Assembly (NCBI RefSeq): GCF_013410345.1 | Contig: NZ_JACCFJ010000001.1 | Location: 3,261,001 to 3,325,000, forward strand | Direction of reading: 5' to 3' | Length of the DNA: 64,000 nt | From: Saccharopolyspora hordei | GTDB lineage: Bacteria > Actinomycetota > Actinomycetes > Mycobacteriales > Pseudonocardiaceae | In this document: in pieces, positions 8,977-16,737 of the stretch | How the letters are laid out: each line of letters starts with the position of its first letter | Position numbering within the stretch: position 1 is the first letter of the stretch | Translations under genes and position numbers: made by a program | Notes under the pieces: generated by a model | The model's database searches: none | Told to the model about the DNA's origin: nothing | The model's input: the letters and a program-made list of their open reading frames with translations, nothing else

Positions 8977-9948
8977 TCACGCGAAGCCCGCCGTGTTGTG
9001 CGGGGCGTAGGCCTCCTCCAGGTGCTTGGCCTCGTCGTCGTCGAGGGTCACGTCGACGGCGGCGATCGCGTCCTGCAGGTGCGCCAGCTTGGTCGCGCCC
9101 ACGATCGGCGCGGAGACCACCGGGTTGCGCAGGACCCACGCCAGCGCGATCTGCGCGGCGGAGATCCCGCGCCGGCCCGCCAGCTCCTGCACCCGCTCCA
9201 CGATCGTCCGGTCGCTGTCCAGGTAGAGGGTCTTGCCGAACTCGTCGGTCTCGGACCGCGCCGTCGAGGCGTCCCACGGGCGGGTCAGCCGCCCCCGGGC
9301 CAGCGGGCTCCACGGGATGGAACCCACGCCCTGGTCCGCGCAGAACGGCAGCATCTCCCGTTCTTCCTCGCGGTAGAGCAGGTTGTAGTGGTTCTGCATG
9401 GTGACGAACCGCGTCCAGCCGTTGCGCTCGGCGGTGAACTGGGCCTTGGCGAACTGCCAGGTGTGCATCGAGGAGGCCCCGATGTAGCGGGCCTTGCCCG
9501 CCTTCACCACGTCGTGCAGCGCCTCCATGGTCTCCTCGATGCGCGTCTCGTGGTCCCACCGGTGGATCTGGTAGAGGTCGACGTGGTCGGTGCCGAGCCG
9601 GCGCAGGCTGTTGTCGATCTCGGCCATGATCGCCCGGCGCGACAGCCCGGCGCCGTTCGGCCCGGGGCGCATCCGGCTGCGCACCTTGGTGGCGATCACG
9701 ACGTCCTCGCGCGAGGCGAAGTCCTTCAGCGCCCGGCCGACGATCTCCTCGCTGGAGCCGTTCGAGTAGACGTTGGCGGTGTCGAAGAAGTTGATCCCGG
9801 CCTCGAGCGCGGCGCGGATGATCTCGCGGCTGGGCTCCTCCGGGAGGGTCCAGGTGTGGGTGCCGCGGTCCGGCTCCCCGAAGCTCATGCAGCCCACGCA
9901 GATCGACGAGACCTCCAGGCCGGTCGTTCCGAGTCGGGTGTAGCGCAT
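8977..9948 (-). CDS. Aldo/keto reductase
   Basis: A 323-residue NADPH-dependent (alpha/beta)8 oxidoreductase. The catalytic tetrad is complete: D56, Y61, K88 and H129. The SMHTWQFAKAQ and QNHYNLLYREEE stretches place it with the larger YajO/Tas-type AKRs that reduce aldehydes or sugars. The start ATG 9948 is preceded on its strand by AGGAGGA. It is a single gene between a convergent IclR and a divergent membrane protein, so its substrate is not indicated by context. Confidence 0.9.
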   Translation of the reverse strand: MRYTRLGTTGLEVSSICVGCMSFGEPDRGTHTWTLPEEPSREIIRAALEAGINFFDTANVYSNGSSEEIVGRALKDFASREDVVIATKVRSRMRPGPNGAGLSRRAIMAEIDNSLRRLGTDHVDLYQIHRWDHETRIEETMEALHDVVKAGKARYIGASSMHTWQFAKAQFTAERNGWTRFVTMQNHYNLLYREEEREMLPFCADQGVGSIPWSPLARGRLTRPWDASTARSETDEFGKTLYLDSDRTIVERVQELAGRRGISAAQIALAWVLRNPVVSAPIVGATKLAHLQDAIAAVDVTLDDDEAKHLEEAYAPHNTAGFA

Positions 9949-10360
9949 GGTCGTCCTCCTGCTGTCGAGAAGTTCTGCTCCAGTACCTACCGCTGCGCGG
10001 GCCCCCGTTCAACTCGCTTCCGGCCCCTGCGGGGGAGGGGTTGACTTCGGCCGCGAGCCCTGCACCGTTTCCGGTGCGCACGAGGTCGGTGCACTCGTTG
10101 GGCATACCGCGCGATTCGGGCGGCTCGGCGCGCAGGTGCGTCCGAAATGGACCGATCGGGCGGAAGGCGTCGAACGACGTCGTGTTCATCCGATGTGGAC
10201 CAACCGCGGACGTCGGGGCGGAATCGTCGACCTATGAGTAATGCCACTCTCCGCCGGGCGTTCGTGGACGTGCGTTGCCGGCGCAGGCAGGGTGGCGGAC
10301 GGGAAGAGCACCACGTTCGATGCGCTGGCGCCGGTGAAGGCGTCGCGGGAGGTACGCAGC
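9949..10360. other. Divergent intergenic region
   Basis: About 410 bases between the divergent reductase and membrane-anchored protein genes. Frames at 10041-10241 and the upstream extension of the next gene (10241-10360) are open but lack ribosome sites and recognisable content. I find no convincing promoter or operator here. Confidence 0.5.
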
Positions 10361-11023
10361 ATGGCCGAACCGGGTCGGGACGAGTCGGCGGGCGAAGACC
10401 CGGTGCGCGGGGAGAACCCCGAGCAGGAGGGCGCGGCGCAGGCCGAAGACCAGGTCGAGGCGGGCCAGGCCGAATCGACTGAGGCGGGCCAGGCCGAATC
10501 GACTGAGGCGGGCCAGGCCGAATCGACTGAGGCGGGCCAGGCCGAATCGACCGAGGCGGCCCAGCCCGGGACGGCCGAGGAGGCGCCAGCCGCCCCGAGC
10601 CGCGGCGGCAAGAAGGGACTGCTCGTCGGGCTCGGCAGCGGTCTGGTCGTGGGGGCCGTCGCCGGGCTGGCGGTCGCCGGGCTCGCCAAGCCGGACTTCC
10701 TCGTCGGACCGGGCGCACCGGACGACACGGCGTCCGCGGTCACCGCGGCACTGGCCAGCAAGAACGCCAGCGGCCTGGCGGAGAACTCGTGCCGCAGCAC
10801 CGACGGCAAGCTGGCCCCGCAACTCCCGCCGCAGGCGTTGCAGCTGATCCAGTCCGCCGAGCAGTCGGGCCCGCCGCGCCGCTCGCTGGACAGCGAGGCG
10901 CTGACCCCCGTGGACCTCACGCTCACCGCGCAGGGCCAGACCCAGACCGTCCCGATCGACGTCGTCCTCGGCGTGACCGACGGCGAGTGGTGCATGAAGG
11001 GCATCGCCGACCGCCAGCAGTAG
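10361..11023 (+). CDS. Membrane-anchored extracytoplasmic protein with AGQAESTE repeats
   Basis: A 220-residue protein of unknown function. Residues 1-85 are an acidic, disordered cytoplasmic segment holding four copies of AGQAESTE. A single membrane helix (GLLVGLGSGLVVGAVAGLAV) follows a GGKK basic stop, so the C-terminal 110 residues should lie outside the membrane. That domain has two cysteines (SCRSTD and EWCMKG) that could form a disulfide and resembles small DUF4878-like extracytoplasmic domains. ATG 10361 is chosen because GGGAGG lies eight bases upstream; the frame is open back to 10241. It is followed after 40 bases by a LysR gene. Confidence 0.75.
   Translation: MAEPGRDESAGEDPVRGENPEQEGAAQAEDQVEAGQAESTEAGQAESTEAGQAESTEAGQAESTEAAQPGTAEEAPAAPSRGGKKGLLVGLGSGLVVGAVAGLAVAGLAKPDFLVGPGAPDDTASAVTAALASKNASGLAENSCRSTDGKLAPQLPPQALQLIQSAEQSGPPRRSLDSEALTPVDLTLTAQGQTQTVPIDVVLGVTDGEWCMKGIADRQQ
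10457..10552 (+). repeat. Four tandem 24-nt repeats inside a coding region
   Basis: Four head-to-tail copies of a 24-base unit that encodes EAGQAEST. The first three copies are identical and the fourth differs only at its last base, so the array is young or under homogenisation. It expands the acidic cytoplasmic tail of the membrane-anchored protein in frame. Confidence 0.95.
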
Positions 11024-11063
11024 CTGCTGGTGCGTCCGCCGCCCGCACACCTAACGTGTGCGC

Positions 11064-11933
11064 GTGGAACGACGTCAGCTCGAGTACTTCCTCGCCGTGG
11101 TCGACCACGGCGGCTTCACCGCGGCGGCCGCCGCGCTGCACGTGGCGCAGCCGTCGCTCTCGCACTCGATCAAGGTGCTGGAGCGGGAGCTGGGCGCGGA
11201 GCTGTTCCACCGGCTGCCGCGCAGCGTGCGGCTCACCTCCGCCGGTTCCGCGCTGATCGACTTCGCCCGTCGGGCGCTGCGCGAGATGGAGACCGGGCGG
11301 GCCGCGGTGCGCGAGGTGACCGGGCTGATGGCGGGCCGGCTGGACCTGGTCACGCTGCCCACGCTCGCGCTGGACCCGCTGGCCCGGGTGATCGGCCGGT
11401 TCCGCGCCCGCCACCCGCAGGTCCGGGTGCGGCTGAACCAGCCGGAGTCCGAGGACGACGTGCGCGCCGCCGTGCGCACCGGGGAGGCCGAGCTCGGCCT
11501 GGCCGACGCGGTGCCGCGCCCGGTCGACGACCTGGAGAGCGTCCCGGTCGGCGAGCAGGAACTCGTCATCACGATGCCGCCGGGCAGCACCCCGCCGCCG
11601 GACGGGCGGATGACCGTCGAGGAGCTGCTCACCAAGGAGGTGGTGACCGGGTTCGAGGGCACCCTGGTGCGCGATCTCCTGCGCGCGGAAGCCGCGCGCC
11701 GGGGCACCGAACCCAACGTCGTGGTGGAGGTGGGTCACCGCGAATCGGCGCTGCACCTGGTGGTGGCCGGTGCCGGGTGCGCCGTGCTGCCGCGCCCGCT
11801 CGCGCGGCTCGCCGAGCTCGAAGGGGCGGTGCTGTGCTCGATGGACCCGGTGCTGAACCGCCGCATCGACCTGTTCCACCGCCCGGGGAAGCTGTCGCCC
11901 GCCGCGCAGGCGTTCCTGGAGATGCTGGCATAG
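11064..11933 (+). CDS. LysR-family transcriptional regulator
   Basis: A 289-residue LysR regulator. It begins with ERRQLEYFLAVVDHGGFTAAA, the canonical helix-turn-helix start of the family, followed by the substrate-binding fold from about residue 90. The GTG at 11064 aligns exactly with family starts and lies six bases after TAACGT (11052-11057), so the mRNA may be leaderless; a GTG at 11058 is also in frame. It lies 69 bases before the metallo-hydrolase gene, in the same direction, and may control it and the MHS transporter. No effector can be named. Confidence 0.88.
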   Translation: MERRQLEYFLAVVDHGGFTAAAAALHVAQPSLSHSIKVLERELGAELFHRLPRSVRLTSAGSALIDFARRALREMETGRAAVREVTGLMAGRLDLVTLPTLALDPLARVIGRFRARHPQVRVRLNQPESEDDVRAAVRTGEAELGLADAVPRPVDDLESVPVGEQELVITMPPGSTPPPDGRMTVEELLTKEVVTGFEGTLVRDLLRAEAARRGTEPNVVVEVGHRESALHLVVAGAGCAVLPRPLARLAELEGAVLCSMDPVLNRRIDLFHRPGKLSPAAQAFLEMLA

Positions 11934-12002
11934 CCGGTTTCTATCGCCAGGCGTGAAATTCGGTATTGGTGTCGATGGGTGGTGTGGTTTCCAATCGTCG
12001 GC

Positions 12003-13061
12003 ATGACCCACACCACAAGCTTCCCCGCCGATCCGCGCCCGAGGGTCGTCACCCTCGGCACCGCAGGAGGGCCCCGCTGGTGGTCCGGCGAGGACGCGGG
12101 CAAGCGCGCGGGCATCGCCACGGCCGTCCTCGTCGGCGACCGCGCCTACCTCGTCGACGCCGGGCACGGTGTCGGACGGCAGCTGAACCTCGCGGGCATC
12201 CCGATCAGCTCGCTGCGCGCGGTGTTCCTGACCCACCTGCACTCCGACCACACCGTCGACCTGGCGAGCCTGGCGATCTTCGGCATGTTCGCGCTGGCCG
12301 AGGACCAGCCCGCGATCCGGATCATCGGACCGGGCGACCGGGGAGCGCTGCCGCCCGTCGCGCCCCGCGCGGTGGTGCCGCCGTCCCCGGTGTTCCCCGA
12401 GCAGCCGACCCCGGGCACGGCGGCGATGTTCCACCACCTGATGGCCGCGCACGCCACCGACCTGAACGACCGGGTGCTCGATGCGCTGCGGCCCAGCCCG
12501 CTCGACCGCTTCCGCGCCGAGGACATCCGCATCCCCGAGGGCATCGGCTACCACCCGAACGACAACCCGACGCCGGAGGGCGTGCAGCCGTTCGAGGTCT
12601 ACGCCGACGAGCTGGTGACCGTCACGGCCACCCTCGTGCGGCACCCGCCGATCGCCCCGGCGTTCGCCTTCCGCTTCGACACCGCGCACGGTTCCGCCAC
12701 GATCTCCGGTGACACCGCGCCGTGCGAGAACCTGGTCCGCCTCGCCCGCGACACCGATCTGCTGCTGCACGAGGCGATCGACTTCGACTGGGTGCACCGC
12801 ACCTACGCGGGCGGCGGTCCGACCGCGCAGGCCTCGATCGACCACCACACCAAGTCGCACACCAGCCCGGAGCAGGCGGTGGGCATCGCCAACGCCGCTG
12901 GTGCGCGAGCGCTCGCCCTGCACCACCTGGTGCCCGGGACCGCGCCCCGATCGGTGTGGGAGGCCGCGGCCGCCCGGTGCCGCGGCGCCTTCTTCGTCCC
13001 CGACGACCTCGACGTGCTGCCCTTCGGCGCTATCTCGCGCGAAGGGGTGGTCGCATCGTGA
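12003..13061 (+). CDS. Metallo-beta-lactamase fold hydrolase
   Basis: A 352-residue zinc-dependent hydrolase. The metal motif THLHSDH is at residues 77-83, preceded by the strand YLVDAGHGVGRQL; later ligands are in SGDTAP (aspartate) and LHHLVP (histidine). It belongs to the RNase Z-like/arylsulfatase-like branch of the fold. ATG 12003 has no good ribosome site; a GTG at 11979 would add eight residues. The stop overlaps the GTG of the MHS transporter as GTGA, so enzyme and transporter are made together, which suggests the enzyme acts on an imported ester, lactone or sulfate ester. The substrate is unknown. Confidence 0.82.
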   Translation: MTHTTSFPADPRPRVVTLGTAGGPRWWSGEDAGKRAGIATAVLVGDRAYLVDAGHGVGRQLNLAGIPISSLRAVFLTHLHSDHTVDLASLAIFGMFALAEDQPAIRIIGPGDRGALPPVAPRAVVPPSPVFPEQPTPGTAAMFHHLMAAHATDLNDRVLDALRPSPLDRFRAEDIRIPEGIGYHPNDNPTPEGVQPFEVYADELVTVTATLVRHPPIAPAFAFRFDTAHGSATISGDTAPCENLVRLARDTDLLLHEAIDFDWVHRTYAGGGPTAQASIDHHTKSHTSPEQAVGIANAAGARALALHHLVPGTAPRSVWEAAAARCRGAFFVPDDLDVLPFGAISREGVVAS

Positions 13062-14389
13062 ACCCGCAGACCGCCGAGCCGACCCGCGAGTCCACATCGG
13101 ACAGCCTGAACACCCGGGAGATGCGGCGCATCCTGGCGTCGAGCTTCATCGGCAGCGCCATCGAGTTCTACGACTTCATCCTCTACGCGACCGCCGCCAG
13201 CCTCGTGTTCGGCAAGCTGTTCTTCGCCGGGATGCCGCCTGCGGTGGGCCTGTTCGCCTCGTTCAGCACGCTGGCCGTCGGCTACGTCGCCCGCCCGCTC
13301 GGCGGCGCGATCTTCGGCCACTTCGGCGACCGCCTCGGCCGCAAGGGCGTGCTGATCCTGTCGATGGTGCTGATGGGCGCGGCGACCACCGCCATCGGCC
13401 TGCTGCCGACCAGCGCCCAGATCGGCGTCGTGGCGCCGACCCTGCTGGTCGTGCTGCGGCTGGTGCAGGGTCTGGCCGTCGGCGGCGAGTGGGGCGGCGC
13501 GATGCTCGTGGCGCTCGAGCACGCCCCGGCGAAGCGGCGCGGGTTCGCGGCGAGCTTCGCCAACATGGGCGGGCCCGCCGGTGCCGTGCTCGCCACGCTG
13601 GTGGTGGCCGCGTTCTCGGCGCTGCCGGACGCGCAGTTCCTCGGCTGGGGCTGGCGGGTGCCGTTCCTGCTCAGCGCGGTGCTGATCGGGATCGGCCTGC
13701 TGATCCGGGTGAAGGTGGCCGAGACGCCGCTGTTCCTGGACCTGGAGGACAGGGCCGAGCGGCGGAAGATCCCGCTGCTGGAGGTCGTCACGCAGTACCC
13801 GCGCAACCTGGTGCTGGGCATCGTCGCCGGGATGAGCTCCTACACTGTGCAGGGCTTGATGACGGTGTGGGCGGTGGCGCACGTGATCGAGCTCGGCGTG
13901 GACCGGACCGGCGTGCTCAACGTCAAGGCGGTCGGGGCGGCGCTGACGGTCGTCGGGATCTGGTTCGCCGCCCGCCTGTCCGACCGGTTCGGCCGCAAGC
14001 CGGTGATGCTCGCCGGGATGGTCGCCGGGGCGGTGCTGGCGTACCCGATCGTCCTGCTGCTGCAGACGGGCGAGCTGTGGGGGTTTGCCATCGGCCTCTT
14101 CCTGGCCAACGGCATCGTCCAGGGCGTCATCTTCGGGCCGTTCGGCGCGTTCGTCGCCGAGCTCTTCCCGACCCGGATGCGCTACACCGGCGCGTCGCTG
14201 GCCTACCAGACCGCCTCCACCCTCGGCGCCGGGTTCACCCCGGTGATCGCCTCCGGGCTGGTGCTCGCGGCGGGCGGCGACCTGTGGCTGGTCGCGCTGG
14301 TGTGGGCGCTGTCCTTCCTGGTCTCGGCGGCCTGCGTGCTGGCCGTCCGGGAAGGCCGCGACGTCGACCTGGCGGGCGAGACCAAGTAG
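13058..14389 (+). CDS. MFS transporter, metabolite:H+ symporter (MHS) family
   Basis: A 443-residue transporter with 12 predicted membrane segments. SAIEFYDFILYATAA in the first helix, GDRLGRKGVL in the loop after helix 2 and EWGGAMLVALEH in the middle are MHS signatures (shikimate, proline/betaine, 2-oxoglutarate carriers). It is translationally coupled to the metallo-hydrolase by a GTGA overlap and is followed by a bidirectional hairpin. Likely substrates are small carboxylates. Confidence 0.88.
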   Translation: MNPQTAEPTRESTSDSLNTREMRRILASSFIGSAIEFYDFILYATAASLVFGKLFFAGMPPAVGLFASFSTLAVGYVARPLGGAIFGHFGDRLGRKGVLILSMVLMGAATTAIGLLPTSAQIGVVAPTLLVVLRLVQGLAVGGEWGGAMLVALEHAPAKRRGFAASFANMGGPAGAVLATLVVAAFSALPDAQFLGWGWRVPFLLSAVLIGIGLLIRVKVAETPLFLDLEDRAERRKIPLLEVVTQYPRNLVLGIVAGMSSYTVQGLMTVWAVAHVIELGVDRTGVLNVKAVGAALTVVGIWFAARLSDRFGRKPVMLAGMVAGAVLAYPIVLLLQTGELWGFAIGLFLANGIVQGVIFGPFGAFVAELFPTRMRYTGASLAYQTASTLGAGFTPVIASGLVLAAGGDLWLVALVWALSFLVSAACVLAVREGRDVDLAGETK

Positions 14390-14393
14390 CGGA

Positions 14394-14422
14394 GCCGCCC
14401 CGGGCGACCAGCTCGGGGCGGC
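14394..14422. terminator. Bidirectional hairpin
   Basis: A 9-bp stem GCCGCCCCG/CGGGGCGGC with an 11-base loop between the convergent MHS transporter and GntR genes. Confidence 0.65.
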
Positions 14423-14425
14423 CGC

Positions 14426-15103
14426 CTACGCCTGGTCGCGGTGGTCGTGGTCGCGCTGGAACTGGCGGAGGGCGTCGAGGGTGGCCGTGCGGTGGCGGCG
14501 GGCCGCGAGCTCGATGTCGAGGGGGTCGGCGCCGTTCTCGATCAGGGTGATCAGGCGGTCGTGCTCGGCCACCGATTCGACCGCGCGGCCCGGGACGAAG
14601 CTGAAGGTCGAGTTGCGCAGCAGGCGCAGGCGGCTCCAGCCGCGGCGCACCAGGTCGGTGATGTGCTCGTTCGGGCAGCGGGCGAACAGGACCGCGTGGA
14701 ACTCCTCGTTGAGCTCGGTGAAGCGGCGCGGGTCGAAGTGCTCGAGGCACTCCCGCATCCGCTGGTTCACCGCCCGGGCTTCGGCGAGGTCGGCGGCGGT
14801 CAGCAGCGGGGCGGAGAAGCCGGTGGCGGCGCCTTCGACGACCGCCAGCGTCTGCATCGTGGTCACGTACTCGCCCTCGTCCACCAGGGCGACCTGGGCG
14901 CCGATGTTCTTCTCGAAGGTGACCAGGCCTTCGGCCTCCAGTCGGCGGATGGCCTCGCGGACCGGGACGACGCTGACGCCGAGCTCGCCGGCGATCTGGC
15001 TCAGCACCAGCCGGTAGCCGGGCGTGAAGCGGTGCGTGACGATCCGCTCGTGGAGCCACTCGTACGCCTGCTGGGACTTGCTGGTGACGCGGCCGGTGGT
15101 CAT
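14426..15103 (-). CDS. GntR-family regulator (FCD subfamily), copy 1
   Basis: A 225-residue repressor-type protein: N-terminal winged helix (RIVTHRFTPGYRLVLSQIAGEL, then VPVREAIRRLEAEGL) and a C-terminal FCD helical domain with the metal-binding-like arginine/histidine positions (ELNEEFHAVLF, EHDRLI). ATG 15103 is set by an AGCGAGGAA ribosome site; ten extra residues are open upstream. It is divergent from the FAH-RraA gene and closely resembles the GntR protein at 22826, including IVTHRF/ILSGRY, RLVLSQIA/RLVLDQIA and FSFVPGR/FTFVPSR. It probably binds the ATCGTATACGAT-type site at 15199-15210. Confidence 0.9.
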   Translation of the reverse strand: MTTGRVTSKSQQAYEWLHERIVTHRFTPGYRLVLSQIAGELGVSVVPVREAIRRLEAEGLVTFEKNIGAQVALVDEGEYVTTMQTLAVVEGAATGFSAPLLTAADLAEARAVNQRMRECLEHFDPRRFTELNEEFHAVLFARCPNEHITDLVRRGWSRLRLLRNSTFSFVPGRAVESVAEHDRLITLIENGADPLDIELAARRHRTATLDALRQFQRDHDHRDQA

Positions 15104-15181
15104 GGTTCCTCGCTTCGCTGATGTCCGCTCCATCTTGCCCGAGGCGCCTCGTGCGTCCCGCTCCCTCCGCGCGCTTCGGCG

Positions 15182-15210
15182 TTGATGTCAGATACGTCAT
15201 CATATACGAT
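15182..15210 (+). promoter_or_regulatory. Leaderless promoter with overlapping GntR-type operator
   Basis: TTGATG (15182-15187) and TACGAT (15205-15210) are 17 bases apart and the ATG of the FAH-RraA gene begins seven bases after the -10 box, so transcription should start at or next to the start codon. The palindrome ATCATATACGAT (15199-15210) covers the -10 box and matches ATCGTATACGAT at 11 of 12 positions. Near copies occur at 23536, 25070 and 25206. Confidence 0.65.
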
Positions 15211-15217
15211 CCTCGGC

Positions 15218-16720
15218 ATGACGCACGACGATGTCCGTTCTGCCAGCGATGGACTCGCCCGGCACCCGCTGGTCGGGCGGCCCGGCAAGGTGATCGCGCT
15301 GCACCTGAACTACCCGTCGCGGATCGCCCAGCGCGGCCGGGCGCCGGCCAAGCCGTCGTACTTCCTCAAGCCGGTGACCTCGCTGGCCGCCTCCGACCAG
15401 ACCGTGCAGCGCCCGCCGGGGGCGGAGCTGCTGGCCTTCGAGGGCGAGATCGCGCTCGTGATCGGCACGACCGCCCGCCGGGTTCGGCCCGAGGAGGGGT
15501 GGAAGCACGTCTCCGCGGTGACCGCCGCCAACGACCTCGGCGTCTACGACCTGCGGACCGCGGACAAGGGCTCGAACCTGCGCTCCAAGGGCGGCGACGG
15601 CTACACGCCGCTGGGGCCCGCCCTGCTGCCCGCCGCCGAGATCGACCCGGCCCGGTTGCGGGTGCGGACCTGGGTCAACGGCGAGCTCGTCCAGGACGAC
15701 TCCGCGGGCACCGTGGTCTTCCCGTTCGGCGAGCTGGTCGCCGACCTGTCGCAGCTGATCACCCTGGAACCGGGCGACGTGGTGCTCACCGGTACCCCCG
15801 CCGGGTCGTCGGTCGTGGGCCCGGGCGACGTCGTCGAGGTGGAGGTGGACGTCCCGGGCACCGAGCACCGCACCGGCCGGCTCCGCACCACCGTGGTCGA
15901 GGGCCGCACCCCGCTGCCGGACTTCAGCGCCCAACCCGCCGTCGACGACCACCAGCGGGCCGAGGCGTGGGGCAGCCGCGAGGCCGCCGGGCTCCCGGCG
16001 GAGTTCGAGCTCACCGACGACCTGGTGGCCAAGCTCCAGCAGGTCTCGGTGGCCACGCTGTCGTCCCAGCTGCGCAAGCGCGGCTACGACCAGCTCTCCA
16101 TCGACGGCGTGCGCACCAACACCCCCGGCCGCAAGATGGTCGGGCGCGCCCGCACGCTGCGCTTCGTGCCCGCCCGCGAGGACCTGTTCCGCAGCCACGG
16201 CGGCGGCTACAACGCGCAGAAGCGGGCCTTCGACGCGCTCAACCCCGGTGACGTGCTCGTGGTGGAGGCCCGCGGCGAACGCGGCAGCGGCACGGTCGGC
16301 GACATCCTCGCGCTGCGGGCCCAGGTCCGGGGCGCCGCCGGGATCGTCACCGACGGCGGCGTGCGCGACTGGGCCGCCGTCGCCGAGCTGGACATCCCCA
16401 CCTTCTCCGGCGGCCCGCACCCGGCCGTCCTCGGGCGCCGCCACGTGCCGTGGGACAGCGACATCACCATCGCCTGCGGCGGCGCGACCGTGCAGCCCGG
16501 CGACGTGGTCGTCGGCGACGACGACGGGGTCCTGGTCATCCCGCCGCCGCTGCTGGCCGAGGTGCTCGACGCCGCGATCGAGCAGGAGGCCGAGGAGGCG
16601 TGGATCGCCGCCCGGGTCGCCGAGGGCGCCGCGGTCGACGGCCTCTACCCGCTGACCGGCGAGTGGCGGGAGCGCTACGAGGCCGAGCGCCGCACCGACC
16701 GACCGAACACCGACGCCTAG
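15218..16720 (+). CDS. Fumarylacetoacetate hydrolase-family isomerase/decarboxylase fused to an RraA-like domain
   Basis: A 500-residue fusion. Residues about 20-225 are a FAH-family domain close to HpaG/HpcE, with metal ligands E75, E77 and D106 and the LTGTPAGSS loop. In the homoprotocatechuate pathway this family decarboxylates 5-oxopent-3-ene-1,2,5-tricarboxylate and isomerises the product. Residues about 265-460 are RraA-like, with the GGVRD motif of the aldolase/decarboxylase branch. The second domain could perform the later aldol cleavage or an oxaloacetate-type decarboxylation; this is inference. The gene opens a five-gene run with the DapA-like protein, HpaE and HpaD. There is no ribosome site; the message is probably leaderless. 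Confidence 0.82.
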   Translation: MTHDDVRSASDGLARHPLVGRPGKVIALHLNYPSRIAQRGRAPAKPSYFLKPVTSLAASDQTVQRPPGAELLAFEGEIALVIGTTARRVRPEEGWKHVSAVTAANDLGVYDLRTADKGSNLRSKGGDGYTPLGPALLPAAEIDPARLRVRTWVNGELVQDDSAGTVVFPFGELVADLSQLITLEPGDVVLTGTPAGSSVVGPGDVVEVEVDVPGTEHRTGRLRTTVVEGRTPLPDFSAQPAVDDHQRAEAWGSREAAGLPAEFELTDDLVAKLQQVSVATLSSQLRKRGYDQLSIDGVRTNTPGRKMVGRARTLRFVPAREDLFRSHGGGYNAQKRAFDALNPGDVLVVEARGERGSGTVGDILALRAQVRGAAGIVTDGGVRDWAAVAELDIPTFSGGPHPAVLGRRHVPWDSDITIACGGATVQPGDVVVGDDDGVLVIPPPLLAEVLDAAIEQEAEEAWIAARVAEGAAVDGLYPLTGEWRERYEAERRTDRPNTDA

Positions 16721-16737
16721 TCCGCAGGAGGACCGAC

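Noticed and set aside
10041-10360. Small open frames upstream of the repeat-containing membrane protein
   Set aside because: No ribosome site and low-complexity content; the real start is ATG 10361 with GGGAGG upstream.
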